Assembly (NCBI GenBank): GCA_047974325.1
Contig: JBKECE010000237.1
Location: 20,161-84,160 of the forward strand
Source of the DNA: QVMP01 sp047974325
Lineage (GTDB): Bacteria; Bacteroidota; Bacteroidia; Bacteroidales; Dysgonomonadaceae
DNA length: 64,000 nt
Direction of reading: 5' to 3'
The notes under the pieces were generated by a model. That model ran no database searches. It was not told the DNA's origin and worked only from the letters and a program-made list of their open reading frames with translations. A program made the translations under genes and the position numbers. Shown here piece by piece: positions 15,570-24,812 of the stretch (position 1 is the stretch's first letter; each line of letters opens with the position of its first letter).

Positions 15570-17879
15570 ATGAAAAAGACTTTCTTGTTTTTTCTCTTCG
15601 CCGGACTATCATTGACTATTTGCAAAGCAGAACAAAAATTGACTTCGGAATCAAAGTCCGCACCGGTTGATTATGTAAATATATTAATGGGCTCTGGGTC
15701 TACATACGAATTGTCTGCCGGAAATACGTATCCTGCAATAGCTTTACCATGGGGAATGAATTTTTGGACACCTCAAACAGGTTCTATGGGCAATGGCTGG
15801 AGTTACAAATATAGCGATACAAAGATAAGAGGTTTTAAACAAACACACCAACCCAGTCCTTGGATCAGAGACTACGGGCAATTCGCCATTATGCCGGTTG
15901 TTGGTGCGAAAAAAATAAATCAAGACGAGAGGGCAAGTTGGTTTTCCCATAAATCTGAGACCGCAACACCTTATTATTATAAAGTCTACTTGGCAGACTA
16001 TGATGTTACGACCGAAATGACACCGACAGAACGTTCTGCATATTTCCGTTTCACATTTCCTGAGTCAGATAGTGCATACATTGTTATTGATGCTTTCGAT
16101 AATGGTTCTTTTGTAAAGGTCAATAAAGAAAATAACACCATAGAAGGTTATACAACTAAAAATAGTGGCGGAGTGCCGGATAATTTTAAAAACTATTTTG
16201 TGATAAAATTCAATAAACCATTGGCTTCGGCCGAAGTTTGGAATGATTATAAAATTGTTGCCGGAAAAAATGAAATAAATTCAAATCATGTAGGAGCAAT
16301 AATCGGTTTCAAAACAAAGAGAGGAGAATTGGTTGAAGCCCAAATAAGTTCATCTTTTATCAGTACGGATCAGGCTTACAAGAATCTCCAGGAGATAGGC
16401 AAAAGAGGTTTCGATCAGATCAAAGACGAGGCCTACAATACATGGAATAGGATATTATCTAAAATAGAAGTAGATGGTGGCACAGACGATCAATACCGTA
16501 CATTCTATTCATGTTTGTACAGATCTTTGCTCTTTCCACGCAAATTTTATGAATATGATGTTGATGGAGCTGTTGTACATTATAGTCCCTACAATGGAAA
16601 AGTGCTTCCGGGATATATGTATACCGATACTGGTTTTTGGGACACATTCCGGGCATTGTTTCCATTCCTTAATTTGATGTTTCCGTCTGTGAACACCGAA
16701 ATTCAGGAAGGTTTGCTGAATACATATAAAGAGAGTGGATTTCTTCCGGAATGGGCAAGTCCCGGACACCGCGATTGCATGATTGGTAACAATTCGGCAT
16801 CAGTGGTAACAGATGCTTATATTAAAGGTGCAAAGGTGAAAAAAGAAGATATCGAAACATTATATCAGGCAATGGTACATGGGGCGAATAATGTTGATTC
16901 CAAGATTTCTTCGACCGGACGTTTGGGTTACCAATATTACAATGAACTGGGTTATGTGCCTTATAATGTGGGCATAAATGAAAATGCTGCCCGCACACTC
17001 GAATATGCTTATGATGATTGGTGCATTATGCAACTGGGTCGAAAATTGGGAAAACCTCAAAAAGAAATAGATGTATATGCCAAACGCAGCCTCAATTATA
17101 GAAATCTGTTCGACAAAGAAAGTAAATTGATGCGGGGCAAGAACAAGGATGGTGCATTCCAGACTCCCTTCAATCCTTATAAATGGGGTGATGCTTTTAC
17201 TGAAGGCAATAGCTGGCACTATACATGGAGTGTGTTCCATGATACACAAGGTTTGATTGATTTGATGGGTGGAAAAGACAATTTTGTGCAGATGTTGGAT
17301 TCGGTGTTTGTTGTTCCCCCAATATTCGATGACAGCTATTATGGTCAGGTGATACACGAAATACGTGAAATGCAGGTCATGAATATGGGTAATTATGCAC
17401 ATGGAAATCAACCCATTCAGCATATGATCTATCTATACAACTATGCCAGTGCTCCATGGAAAGCTCAATATTGGTTGCGTGAAGTGATGGACAAATTGTA
17501 TGCTCCCACTCCGGATGGTTATTGCGGAGATGAAGATAATGGACAAACATCTGTCTGGTACGTGTTTTCGGCATTAGGGTTCTATCCGGTGTGTCCCGGA
17601 TCGGAACAATATGTACTTGGCTCCCCGCTATTTAAGAAAGCAATATTGAGCCTCGAAAATGGGAAAAAAATAGAGATAACTGCCACAAGCAACGATAGAA
17701 AGAACCGTTATGTGAAAAAATTGACCATTAATGGAAAAGAATATAAACATAATTGGATCAACCATCCGGATCTGCTGAATGGCATGACAATGAAATATGA
17801 GATGGATTCCGTTCCCAATAAACAAAGAGGAATAGCTAAAGAAGACTATCCTTATTCATTCAGTAATGAAAATAAATGA
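15570..17879 (+). CDS. GH92 exo-alpha-mannosidase (first of a tandem pair)
   Basis: Calcium-dependent exo-acting alpha-mannosidase of family GH92, exported by the signal peptide at residues 1-20 (FLFFLFAGLSLTICKA). 769 residues, the normal size: an N-terminal beta-sandwich (THQPSPWIRDYG) followed by an (alpha/alpha)6 barrel. The conserved EGNSWHYTW segment (Glu545, expected general acid) and GDEDNGQTSVWYVFSALGFYPV (Asp654-Glu655-Asp656, expected calcium/base region) are intact. It differs from its neighbour in the N-terminal binding motif (THQPSPW against HLHLNGTGC), so linkage preference may differ. It is the first gene of PUL1; the next gene follows with no gap, so the two are probably co-transcribed and translationally coupled. 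The family is secure; the linkage specificity is not. Confidence 0.93.
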   Translation: MKKTFLFFLFAGLSLTICKAEQKLTSESKSAPVDYVNILMGSGSTYELSAGNTYPAIALPWGMNFWTPQTGSMGNGWSYKYSDTKIRGFKQTHQPSPWIRDYGQFAIMPVVGAKKINQDERASWFSHKSETATPYYYKVYLADYDVTTEMTPTERSAYFRFTFPESDSAYIVIDAFDNGSFVKVNKENNTIEGYTTKNSGGVPDNFKNYFVIKFNKPLASAEVWNDYKIVAGKNEINSNHVGAIIGFKTKRGELVEAQISSSFISTDQAYKNLQEIGKRGFDQIKDEAYNTWNRILSKIEVDGGTDDQYRTFYSCLYRSLLFPRKFYEYDVDGAVVHYSPYNGKVLPGYMYTDTGFWDTFRALFPFLNLMFPSVNTEIQEGLLNTYKESGFLPEWASPGHRDCMIGNNSASVVTDAYIKGAKVKKEDIETLYQAMVHGANNVDSKISSTGRLGYQYYNELGYVPYNVGINENAARTLEYAYDDWCIMQLGRKLGKPQKEIDVYAKRSLNYRNLFDKESKLMRGKNKDGAFQTPFNPYKWGDAFTEGNSWHYTWSVFHDTQGLIDLMGGKDNFVQMLDSVFVVPPIFDDSYYGQVIHEIREMQVMNMGNYAHGNQPIQHMIYLYNYASAPWKAQYWLREVMDKLYAPTPDGYCGDEDNGQTSVWYVFSALGFYPVCPGSEQYVLGSPLFKKAILSLENGKKIEITATSNDRKNRYVKKLTINGKEYKHNWINHPDLLNGMTMKYEMDSVPNKQRGIAKEDYPYSFSNENK

Positions 17880-17901
17880 AAATAATAATCTGAAAGTGAC
17901 C

Positions 17902-20175
17902 ATGAAAGTAAAAAATTGTATTCTTTTCATCCTGCTTATTCCGGTGATACTGTTTTGTCAAACAGGTAAGCAAAATAGTGCTGTTTGGCATGACAATGTA
18001 AATAAATATGTTGACCCTTATATCGGAACAGGAGGGCATGGTCATACTTTTATGGGAGTAGCAGCTCCTTTCGGAGCAGTTCAGATAGGTCCCAATAATA
18101 TAAACAAAGGTTGGGACTGGTGCTCGGGATACCATTATTCGGATTCTGTGCTGATCGGGTTTTCCCACCTTCACCTCAATGGAACAGGTTGTAGTGATAC
18201 TGGAGATTTGCTCTTTATGCCTTATACCGGATCTACAAAAACAAATCAGGGAACTCAAGAAAATCCTACATCAGGGTATGGGTCACATTATTCACACGAA
18301 GATGAGGTGGTCGGAGTTGGCTACTATTCTGTTTTGCTGAAAGACCATAATGTGAAAGTGGAATTGACAGCATCGGATCGAGTGGCATTTCATAAATATA
18401 CTTTTCTGAAAAATGACAAAGAAAAGCATGTGATGATAAATCTGAAAGATGCAAACGGAGACGATCAGGTTTTGGGTGCATATATGGAACAAGTTGATGA
18501 TGTAACCATCAGAGGTTATCGTTTCTCTTCTGGATGGACAAAAAATCAGCAGATTTATTTTGTTGCTAAATTTTCTTCACCTGTTTCTCTTGCATTGTAT
18601 GATGGAGATAAAAAAGTTAGTGGAAATAAGTTGAAAGGTTTGAATGTTAAAGGAAATGTTTCTTTCCCGAAAACGGTTTCGCAATTAAAAGTGAAGGTTG
18701 GTATTTCTCCTGTCAGCATGGAAAATGCCCAAGTAAACATAGACAAGGAGATTCCTGCATGGAATTTTGAAAAAATAGTGAAGCAGACAGAAGAGAAGTG
18801 GAACAAGGAATTGAACACGGTGCAAATTCAAAGCAACGATTCTGTTGCTAAGAGGATATTCTATTCCGGAATGTACCATGCTTTTATCCAGCCTATTATT
18901 TTCAATGATTTCAATAAAGACTACAGAGGAAGTGACAAGAAAGTATATAAGAATGTAAATTTCAACAATTATACAGTATTTTCTTTATGGGATACGTATC
19001 GTGCGGCACATCCGCTTTATACGATTGTTCAGCCGCAAAGAGTTGCCGATTTTGTAAACTCGATGATTGCAATAAACGATCAGCAGGGAATGCTCCCTGT
19101 TTGGCATCTCTATGGTGGCGACACATACGAAATGATCGGGATACAGTCTGTACCGGTTGTCGCAGATGCAATCTTGAAAAACTTTTCCGGCTTTGATTAT
19201 GAAAAAGCATATCAGGCTATGAAAACATCTATGCTCAGTGATTATAAAGGTTTGAACTATTTGAAAACAAACGGATTTATACCCTCCGATCTGGAAAAAG
19301 AATCTGTAGCCAAAGGTTTGGAATATTCTATTGCAGATTGGAGCATAGCTCAAGTTGCAAAAAAACTGGGAAAAGATGATGATTACAAATTGTTCTCAAA
19401 AAGAGCCAAAAATTATCAATATTACTGGGATGATGAGACTCATTTTTTTCGTGGAAAAAATCAGAACGGAACATGGAGAGAGCCTTTCAGCCCATTTAGC
19501 TCTACCCATCGGAATGATGATTATTGCGAAGGCAATGGATATCAATATACATGGCTTGTGCCCCATGATGTGGAAGGATTGATATCGTTGTTTAAAAGTG
19601 AACAATCTTTCGTCAACAAACTGGACAGTTTATTTCAGATTAAAGAATCGCTCGGAGAAGAGGCTTCTCCGGATATTTCGGGAATGATTGGACAGTATGC
19701 TCATGGCAATGAACCGGGACATCATACCATTTATTTGTATGCTTTTGCTGGACAGCAATGGAAAACAGCACAAAGAGTGAGAGAGGTTTTGGACAACCTA
19801 TATCACGATCAGCCGGACGGATTGGCCGGAAATGAAGACTGCGGTCAAATGTCCAGTTGGTATATATTCTCAACTCTGGGTTTTTATCCGGTGAATCCGG
19901 CAAATGGTTTATTCGTGTTCGGCAGTCCATATTTGTTTGATAAGGCAACGATTGCATTGCCCCAAAACAAAAAATTCGAGATCATAGCTCAGAATAACTC
20001 TAAGGATAATATGTACATACAGTCAGTAGAATTAAATGGGAAACCGTATACAAAGTCTTATATAATGTATGATGATATTATGAAAGGCGGCACTTTGAAG
20101 TTTATAATGGGAAATCGACCAAACTATGAATTTGGAAAAAATCAGCAAGATAGACCAAAATCAATTGTCGATTGA
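17902..20175 (+). CDS. GH92 exo-alpha-mannosidase (second of a tandem pair)
   Basis: Second GH92 alpha-mannosidase. The longest frame opens at 17866, overlapping the upstream stop, but the ATG at 17902 starts a cleaner export signal (MKVKNCILFILLIPVILFC) and is preferred. Cys19 sits at the end of the hydrophobic core and could be lipidated, although the preceding residues are not a standard lipobox. Motifs are intact: GFSHLHLNGTGC near residue 90, a CEGNGYQYTW segment (Glu543 from this start) and GNEDCGQMSSWYIFSTLGFYPV (Glu645-Asp646). This copy matches the canonical GH92 consensus more closely than its neighbour. The two likely trim different alpha-mannosidic linkages of one glycan. Confidence 0.92.
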   Translation: MKVKNCILFILLIPVILFCQTGKQNSAVWHDNVNKYVDPYIGTGGHGHTFMGVAAPFGAVQIGPNNINKGWDWCSGYHYSDSVLIGFSHLHLNGTGCSDTGDLLFMPYTGSTKTNQGTQENPTSGYGSHYSHEDEVVGVGYYSVLLKDHNVKVELTASDRVAFHKYTFLKNDKEKHVMINLKDANGDDQVLGAYMEQVDDVTIRGYRFSSGWTKNQQIYFVAKFSSPVSLALYDGDKKVSGNKLKGLNVKGNVSFPKTVSQLKVKVGISPVSMENAQVNIDKEIPAWNFEKIVKQTEEKWNKELNTVQIQSNDSVAKRIFYSGMYHAFIQPIIFNDFNKDYRGSDKKVYKNVNFNNYTVFSLWDTYRAAHPLYTIVQPQRVADFVNSMIAINDQQGMLPVWHLYGGDTYEMIGIQSVPVVADAILKNFSGFDYEKAYQAMKTSMLSDYKGLNYLKTNGFIPSDLEKESVAKGLEYSIADWSIAQVAKKLGKDDDYKLFSKRAKNYQYYWDDETHFFRGKNQNGTWREPFSPFSSTHRNDDYCEGNGYQYTWLVPHDVEGLISLFKSEQSFVNKLDSLFQIKESLGEEASPDISGMIGQYAHGNEPGHHTIYLYAFAGQQWKTAQRVREVLDNLYHDQPDGLAGNEDCGQMSSWYIFSTLGFYPVNPANGLFVFGSPYLFDKATIALPQNKKFEIIAQNNSKDNMYIQSVELNGKPYTKSYIMYDDIMKGGTLKFIMGNRPNYEFGKNQQDRPKSIVD

Positions 20176-20218
20176 TTAAAAAAAAGAATCATTCAATTAA
20201 CAACTAAATTTTAATCTT

Positions 20219-21538
20219 ATGAAAATGAAAAATTACAAAAAATCTTTGTTAACAAGTATGTTCGCTTGTTCTCTGTTCTTAAATGCTTTTGCTCAGACAT
20301 CTCCGTTTGCCGGAGGTAGCGGAACAAAAAAAGATCCTTATTTGATCGAAACACCTCGTCAGTTCGATGCAATTCGTGACTATAGAGATAAAAATTTTAA
20401 ACTGAATGCAGACCTTGACTTCACAGGATATTTGAGAGAAGACGGCGGAACTTGGTGGCCCGTTGGAGAATGGGGCAGCGGGGACAATGCTGCTGAACGT
20501 TTCAGTGGAACTTTTAATGGAAACGGACATAAAATAAAGAATCTTGTTGTAGAAAGAACAGCTTCCGACCTAAGTATTTTTGGTGTAACTGATGGTGCTC
20601 AGATTTCTAACCTTATTGTTGAAGGCTGTGAAATTACAGGTGAAGGCCGTTTAGGTGTATTGACAGGAGCTACATTCCGTACCGAGATAGATCAGGTTGC
20701 AGTGATCAATAGCAAATGTCTGAACACATTGTCCGATCATGGATCCAATGCCGGGGGCATTACCGGACCTCTGTTTGCCGGAAGCACAATTACAAATAGT
20801 TATTCGATAGGCGGAAAGGTTTTTGGAAAAGATGCAATAGGTGGAGTCTGCAGCCAGATTAATGACGGCAGCACGATTTCTAATTGCTATACAACTTGTG
20901 ACGTAGAGGGAAATACAAATGTTGGAGGTATTACAGGAAACACCAATGGTGGTTATATATTGAATTCCGTAGCAATAAATACGGCAATCACCTGTCATGA
21001 TGTGAATGATGGCCGCATAGCAGGCACTGTGAACGGTAGCAATCTTTTGTCCAATAATTATGCTTATAGATACACAACCGTGAATGGTGGAGTGAATGGA
21101 GAAATGGTGACAGATGTATCTGTTAATGCAAAAAACGGAGCAAATGCGACTGAAGATGAATTGACATCCGTATCTTTCTATGCCACCAATCTGACATGGG
21201 ATATTGCGGCAGACAATTCAACTGTTTGGAAGGTTGATGCAACAATTTTCAAATATCCGGTACTATCTTGGCAAACTGAAGGACCTGGTTCCGGCATTGT
21301 CAATGTTGAAGAACAAAATGCAAATAAATATAAAGTTTTTGTAATTGGTAATTCTGTTGTCGTCAATAATCTACAGGCAAACGATGATGTATCTGTATAT
21401 TCTCTTTCAGGCACACTTGTTGGCAGATCTAAAGCTATAAATTCTACAGAATCTATTCCGGTTACCAACAATGGATTATATGTTGTAAAAATAGCATCAC
21501 AAGGACAATCTTATATTTTTAAAGCAATAAAGAGATAA
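20219..21538 (+). CDS. GLUG-repeat surface protein with T9SS tail
   Basis: 439 residues. The signal peptide is about residues 1-25 (MFACSLFLNAFAQ). The body has the pattern GSGTKKDPYLIETPRQFDAI and FSGTFNGNGHKIKNL, then repeats of the GLUG type (GGITGPLFAGSTI, IGGVCSQINDGSTISNCYTTCDVEG, VGGITGNTNGG), which form a right-handed beta-helix in known surface proteins. The last about 75 residues are a T9SS sorting domain (VSVYSLSGTLVGRS, NNGLYVVKIAS). It sits between the GH92 pair and SusC and is followed by a terminator-like hairpin. It is probably a surface glycan- or matrix-binding protein of PUL1; no enzymatic motif is visible. Confidence 0.8.
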   Translation: MKMKNYKKSLLTSMFACSLFLNAFAQTSPFAGGSGTKKDPYLIETPRQFDAIRDYRDKNFKLNADLDFTGYLREDGGTWWPVGEWGSGDNAAERFSGTFNGNGHKIKNLVVERTASDLSIFGVTDGAQISNLIVEGCEITGEGRLGVLTGATFRTEIDQVAVINSKCLNTLSDHGSNAGGITGPLFAGSTITNSYSIGGKVFGKDAIGGVCSQINDGSTISNCYTTCDVEGNTNVGGITGNTNGGYILNSVAINTAITCHDVNDGRIAGTVNGSNLLSNNYAYRYTTVNGGVNGEMVTDVSVNAKNGANATEDELTSVSFYATNLTWDIAADNSTVWKVDATIFKYPVLSWQTEGPGSGIVNVEEQNANKYKVFVIGNSVVVNNLQANDDVSVYSLSGTLVGRSKAINSTESIPVTNNGLYVVKIASQGQSYIFKAIKR

Positions 21539-21550
21539 TTTCTATAGACT

Positions 21551-21605
21551 AAACCATCACTTATCTTATTCTATAATTAGATACGATAAATAGGTGATGG
21601 TTTTT
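21551..21605 (+). terminator. Terminator or attenuator hairpin inside PUL1
   Basis: A 14-bp stem (21551-21564 with 21590-21603, one G-U pair) with a 25-base loop and a T run. It separates the GH92/GLUG genes from susC, so it either ends that unit or reduces readthrough into susC. Confidence 0.6.
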
Positions 21606-21661
21606 ACTTTTTTTGCTTCTTATGTAATCTAATTAACCTAACATTTAAATTCAAATAGAGG

Positions 21662-24600
21662 ATGATGAATAATGTTGTTCTAAAATCATCTGTCAGAAAA
21701 CAAGTACCTGTCACGTTCGGGATTCGCAGCTTTCTGACAGTTCTGATTATTTTTAGTTTCCAGATCGCAGCTTTTGCTCAAAATGGCAAACAAATATCCG
21801 GTTTTGTCAAAGACAAGAATGGCGAAAGCCTTATCGGAGTTGCAGTTTTGGTCAAAGGTGAAACAAGAGGAACTACAACGGATTTCGATGGAAAATACAA
21901 TCTGACCGTGTCTGACAAAACAGTGTTGGTGTTTTCCTATCTGGGTTTTCAAACACAAGAAGTTACTGTCGGAGATAGAACGGTTTTGGACGTAATGATG
22001 CAAAGTGATAGCCAGTTGATAGATGAAGTTGTTGTTGTCGGTTATGGAACGCAACGCAAAGCAACCCTTACGGGAGCTGTGTCAACGGTGGGGACAAATG
22101 AAATTAACACAGCCACAGCATCGAACGTAAAAGACCTTTTGGCTGGCAAGCTTGCGGGTGTCAGAGTGCAGCAGCAAACCGGAGAACCCGGTTCTTATTC
22201 TTCCAAAATGGATATTCGCGGTTTAGGCTCTCCTCTCATTGTCATAGATGGTGTGATCAGGGATGAAGCTGCCTTTCAACGTCTCGAGCCTAATGAAATA
22301 GAAAGCGTAAGTGTCTTGAAAGATGCCTCGGCTGCTGTTTATGGTATGCGTGCAGCAAATGGAGCTGTGGTAGTTACCACTAAAAGAGGACAAAATGGCA
22401 AGACTAAGATTGAATATTCCGGAACTATCGGGTTTCAGAATCCGTCGGGTTTGCCCGATGTGCTGAATGCTTCGCAATATGTAGAATTGGTGCGTGAAGC
22501 CGATAAAAATATGGGGCGCGGCATTAATGCTACTTACACGGAAGCGGATCTGGCTCGTTTGAGTCAATCTGGAGGAACGGATTGGTATAGTCTTATGATC
22601 CGCGATGCAGCACTACAAACACATCACAACATATCGGCAAGCGGAAGCACCGACCGAGTGAACTATTTCTTGTCTTTCGGTTATTATGCCGAGGATGGAA
22701 TATGGAAAAGCGGAGATTTAAATTATGAACGTTACAATCTGAGGTCTAATCTCGGATTCACTATAACAAAAGGTCTGAAAGCAGATGTGATCATCAATGC
22801 AACAACAGATGCCAAGAATCAACCTTATAAGGATACTTGGGAACAATTCAAATCTTTATGGCTACTCAAACCTGTGGACACTCCGTATGCTAACGATAAT
22901 TCGGATTATCTAAACGATGTGCTCTATGGCTTGAACCCTTTGGCTACGACGAACGCAGACTTGTCAGGATATAAAAAGAGTGAAAATAAATTGTTCAATA
23001 CATCATTTTCCCTAACCTATGATACACCTTTCCTAAAAGGACTGACAGCTAAGTTATTATATAGTTATGACTATCAAATGACTGAGAACAAGAATTTCCA
23101 GAAATCATATTCTTTATATAAATATGATGGTGCTTCGGATCTATACACAGCTTATCTATACAATAATCCGTCATCACTCTATCGACGGACGTGGAATCAG
23201 TCGCAAAATATGTTTCAGGCATCGCTCAACTATGAAACGTCTATAGACAAAAAACATAATATCAAGGGGCTTCTGTTGTTCGAGAAAAGCAGCCTGAAAA
23301 AAGATAATTTCTATGGATCGGCCAATTTTGATATGGATGCAGTGGACGAGTTATATGCCACATCGAAAGAAGATCAGGTGGTGTCGTCTGATATAAACAA
23401 TATCTGGGAACAAAAAAATGCAGGACTCATTGGTCGTGTCAATTATGACTATCTGTCAAAATATCTTTTGGAACTTAGTTTCAGATATGATGGATCTTCC
23501 AAATTCGCAAAAGGATATCGTTGGGGATTTTTTCCTGCCATTTCGGGAGGATACAGAATCTCTGAAGAAAATTTCATGAAAGAAAACAATAGCCTCAGAT
23601 TTATAACCAACCTGAAATTGAGAGCATCGTACGGTAGCATGGGAGACGACAGCTCCTCGACTTATCAATATCTGACCGGATATGAATATCCGGGAGCAAG
23701 TTATGTGTTTGGAGATAATGCTTATAGTGGACTGGCTTTCAAATCACTGGCTAACGAAAATTTATCGTGGTTCAAATCCAAAACATTGAATCTGGGAACA
23801 GACATTGAATTGTGGAATGGTTTGCTATCTTCTGAGATTGACTTTTTCTGGCGATATCGTTCAGGATTGTTTGCAACGAGGGATGCCCAGATTCCGGGAA
23901 CATTCGGAGCATCTTTTCCTCAAGAAAATCTCGAAAAAGATTTGTATAAAGGCTTTGAGGTAACATTGACACACAGAAATAAAATTAATAATGTCAACTA
24001 TTCGTTAAGTGGCAATTTTGCAATCACAAGGAGTATGTGGCGTTCGCGGATTGAGGGTGATTACAAGAATTCATACGATAGATGGAGAAATAGTTATCAG
24101 GGAAGATATAAGGATATGGGCTGGGCATATGGATCAGAAGGTCAGTTTGTTTCCATGCAGGATATTTGGAACTCTCCAATTCAGGATGGGCAAGGAGGTG
24201 CAACACAATTGCCCGGCGACTGGAAATATGAGGACTGGAATGGAGACGGCGTGATAGATGATAAAGATTACTATCCGAACACATACGAATATGCCGATGG
24301 AAGCAGCAATCCCAAAATGACCTTCGGGTCAACTATTACGGCCGAATGGAAAGGCTTTGACATAAATATCTTATTCCAAGGTGCAGCAGGATTCAATGTA
24401 CGCTATCTTGAACAAATGCAATATCCATTGTGCTTCAGTGGAGGAGGTTTGGCCTATTTCTACGACCGTTGGCATCAGGATAACGATGGAAATTGGATTT
24501 CGGGAAGATGGCCTACCACTCGCGATGCAGGTTCATACGCAACAAATTATAAAAATGCATTGCAAACAACTTACAATGCCTCTTATCTGAGAATAAAGAG

Positions 24601-24799
24601 TGCGGAATTAGGTTATACCCTGCCTCAAAAACTGATCCAAAGATCGGGTCTGGAGAGCGTACGCTTTTCAGTGAGCGGATACAATCTGATCACATTCTCT
24701 AACCTTGACTTTGTGGATCCGGAGCATCCTGACGGGTCTTATGGATACCTCTATCCAATCATGAGAAACTTCAACTTTGGAGTCAATGTTGTATTCTAA
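21662..24799 (+). CDS. SusC/RagA-type TonB-dependent outer-membrane transporter
   Basis: 1045-residue receptor that forms the outer-membrane pore of a SusCD glycan importer. The signal peptide ends near residue 39 (FQIAAFAQ). A carboxypeptidase-D regulatory-like domain follows (ISGFVKDKNGESLIGVAVLVKG), then the TonB-box region EVVVVGYGTQRK (about residue 121), a plug with MDIRGLGSPLIVIDGVIRD, and LKDASAAVYGMRAANGAVVVTTKRG, and a C-terminal 22-strand barrel ending in aromatic Phe (NFGVNVVF). SusD follows directly, its frame starting before this stop. Family and partner are secure; the substrate is inferred from the neighbouring GH92 enzymes. Confidence 0.95.
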   Translation: MMNNVVLKSSVRKQVPVTFGIRSFLTVLIIFSFQIAAFAQNGKQISGFVKDKNGESLIGVAVLVKGETRGTTTDFDGKYNLTVSDKTVLVFSYLGFQTQEVTVGDRTVLDVMMQSDSQLIDEVVVVGYGTQRKATLTGAVSTVGTNEINTATASNVKDLLAGKLAGVRVQQQTGEPGSYSSKMDIRGLGSPLIVIDGVIRDEAAFQRLEPNEIESVSVLKDASAAVYGMRAANGAVVVTTKRGQNGKTKIEYSGTIGFQNPSGLPDVLNASQYVELVREADKNMGRGINATYTEADLARLSQSGGTDWYSLMIRDAALQTHHNISASGSTDRVNYFLSFGYYAEDGIWKSGDLNYERYNLRSNLGFTITKGLKADVIINATTDAKNQPYKDTWEQFKSLWLLKPVDTPYANDNSDYLNDVLYGLNPLATTNADLSGYKKSENKLFNTSFSLTYDTPFLKGLTAKLLYSYDYQMTENKNFQKSYSLYKYDGASDLYTAYLYNNPSSLYRRTWNQSQNMFQASLNYETSIDKKHNIKGLLLFEKSSLKKDNFYGSANFDMDAVDELYATSKEDQVVSSDINNIWEQKNAGLIGRVNYDYLSKYLLELSFRYDGSSKFAKGYRWGFFPAISGGYRISEENFMKENNSLRFITNLKLRASYGSMGDDSSSTYQYLTGYEYPGASYVFGDNAYSGLAFKSLANENLSWFKSKTLNLGTDIELWNGLLSSEIDFFWRYRSGLFATRDAQIPGTFGASFPQENLEKDLYKGFEVTLTHRNKINNVNYSLSGNFAITRSMWRSRIEGDYKNSYDRWRNSYQGRYKDMGWAYGSEGQFVSMQDIWNSPIQDGQGGATQLPGDWKYEDWNGDGVIDDKDYYPNTYEYADGSSNPKMTFGSTITAEWKGFDINILFQGAAGFNVRYLEQMQYPLCFSGGGLAYFYDRWHQDNDGNWISGRWPTTRDAGSYATNYKNALQTTYNASYLRIKSAELGYTLPQKLIQRSGLESVRFSVSGYNLITFSNLDFVDPEHPDGSYGYLYPIMRNFNFGVNVVF

Positions 24800-24812
24800 A
24801 TATCAAATAATT

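Noticed and set aside
16860..17423. 187-codon open frame antisense to the first GH92 gene
   Set aside because: It lies wholly inside a well-supported GH92 gene, has no recognisable domain and is rich in His/Ile as expected for the complement of this codon usage.
20219..21538. GLUG protein as an IgA-peptidase-like enzyme
   Set aside because: GLUG repeats occur in such peptidases, but no zinc-binding HExxH or other protease motif is present.
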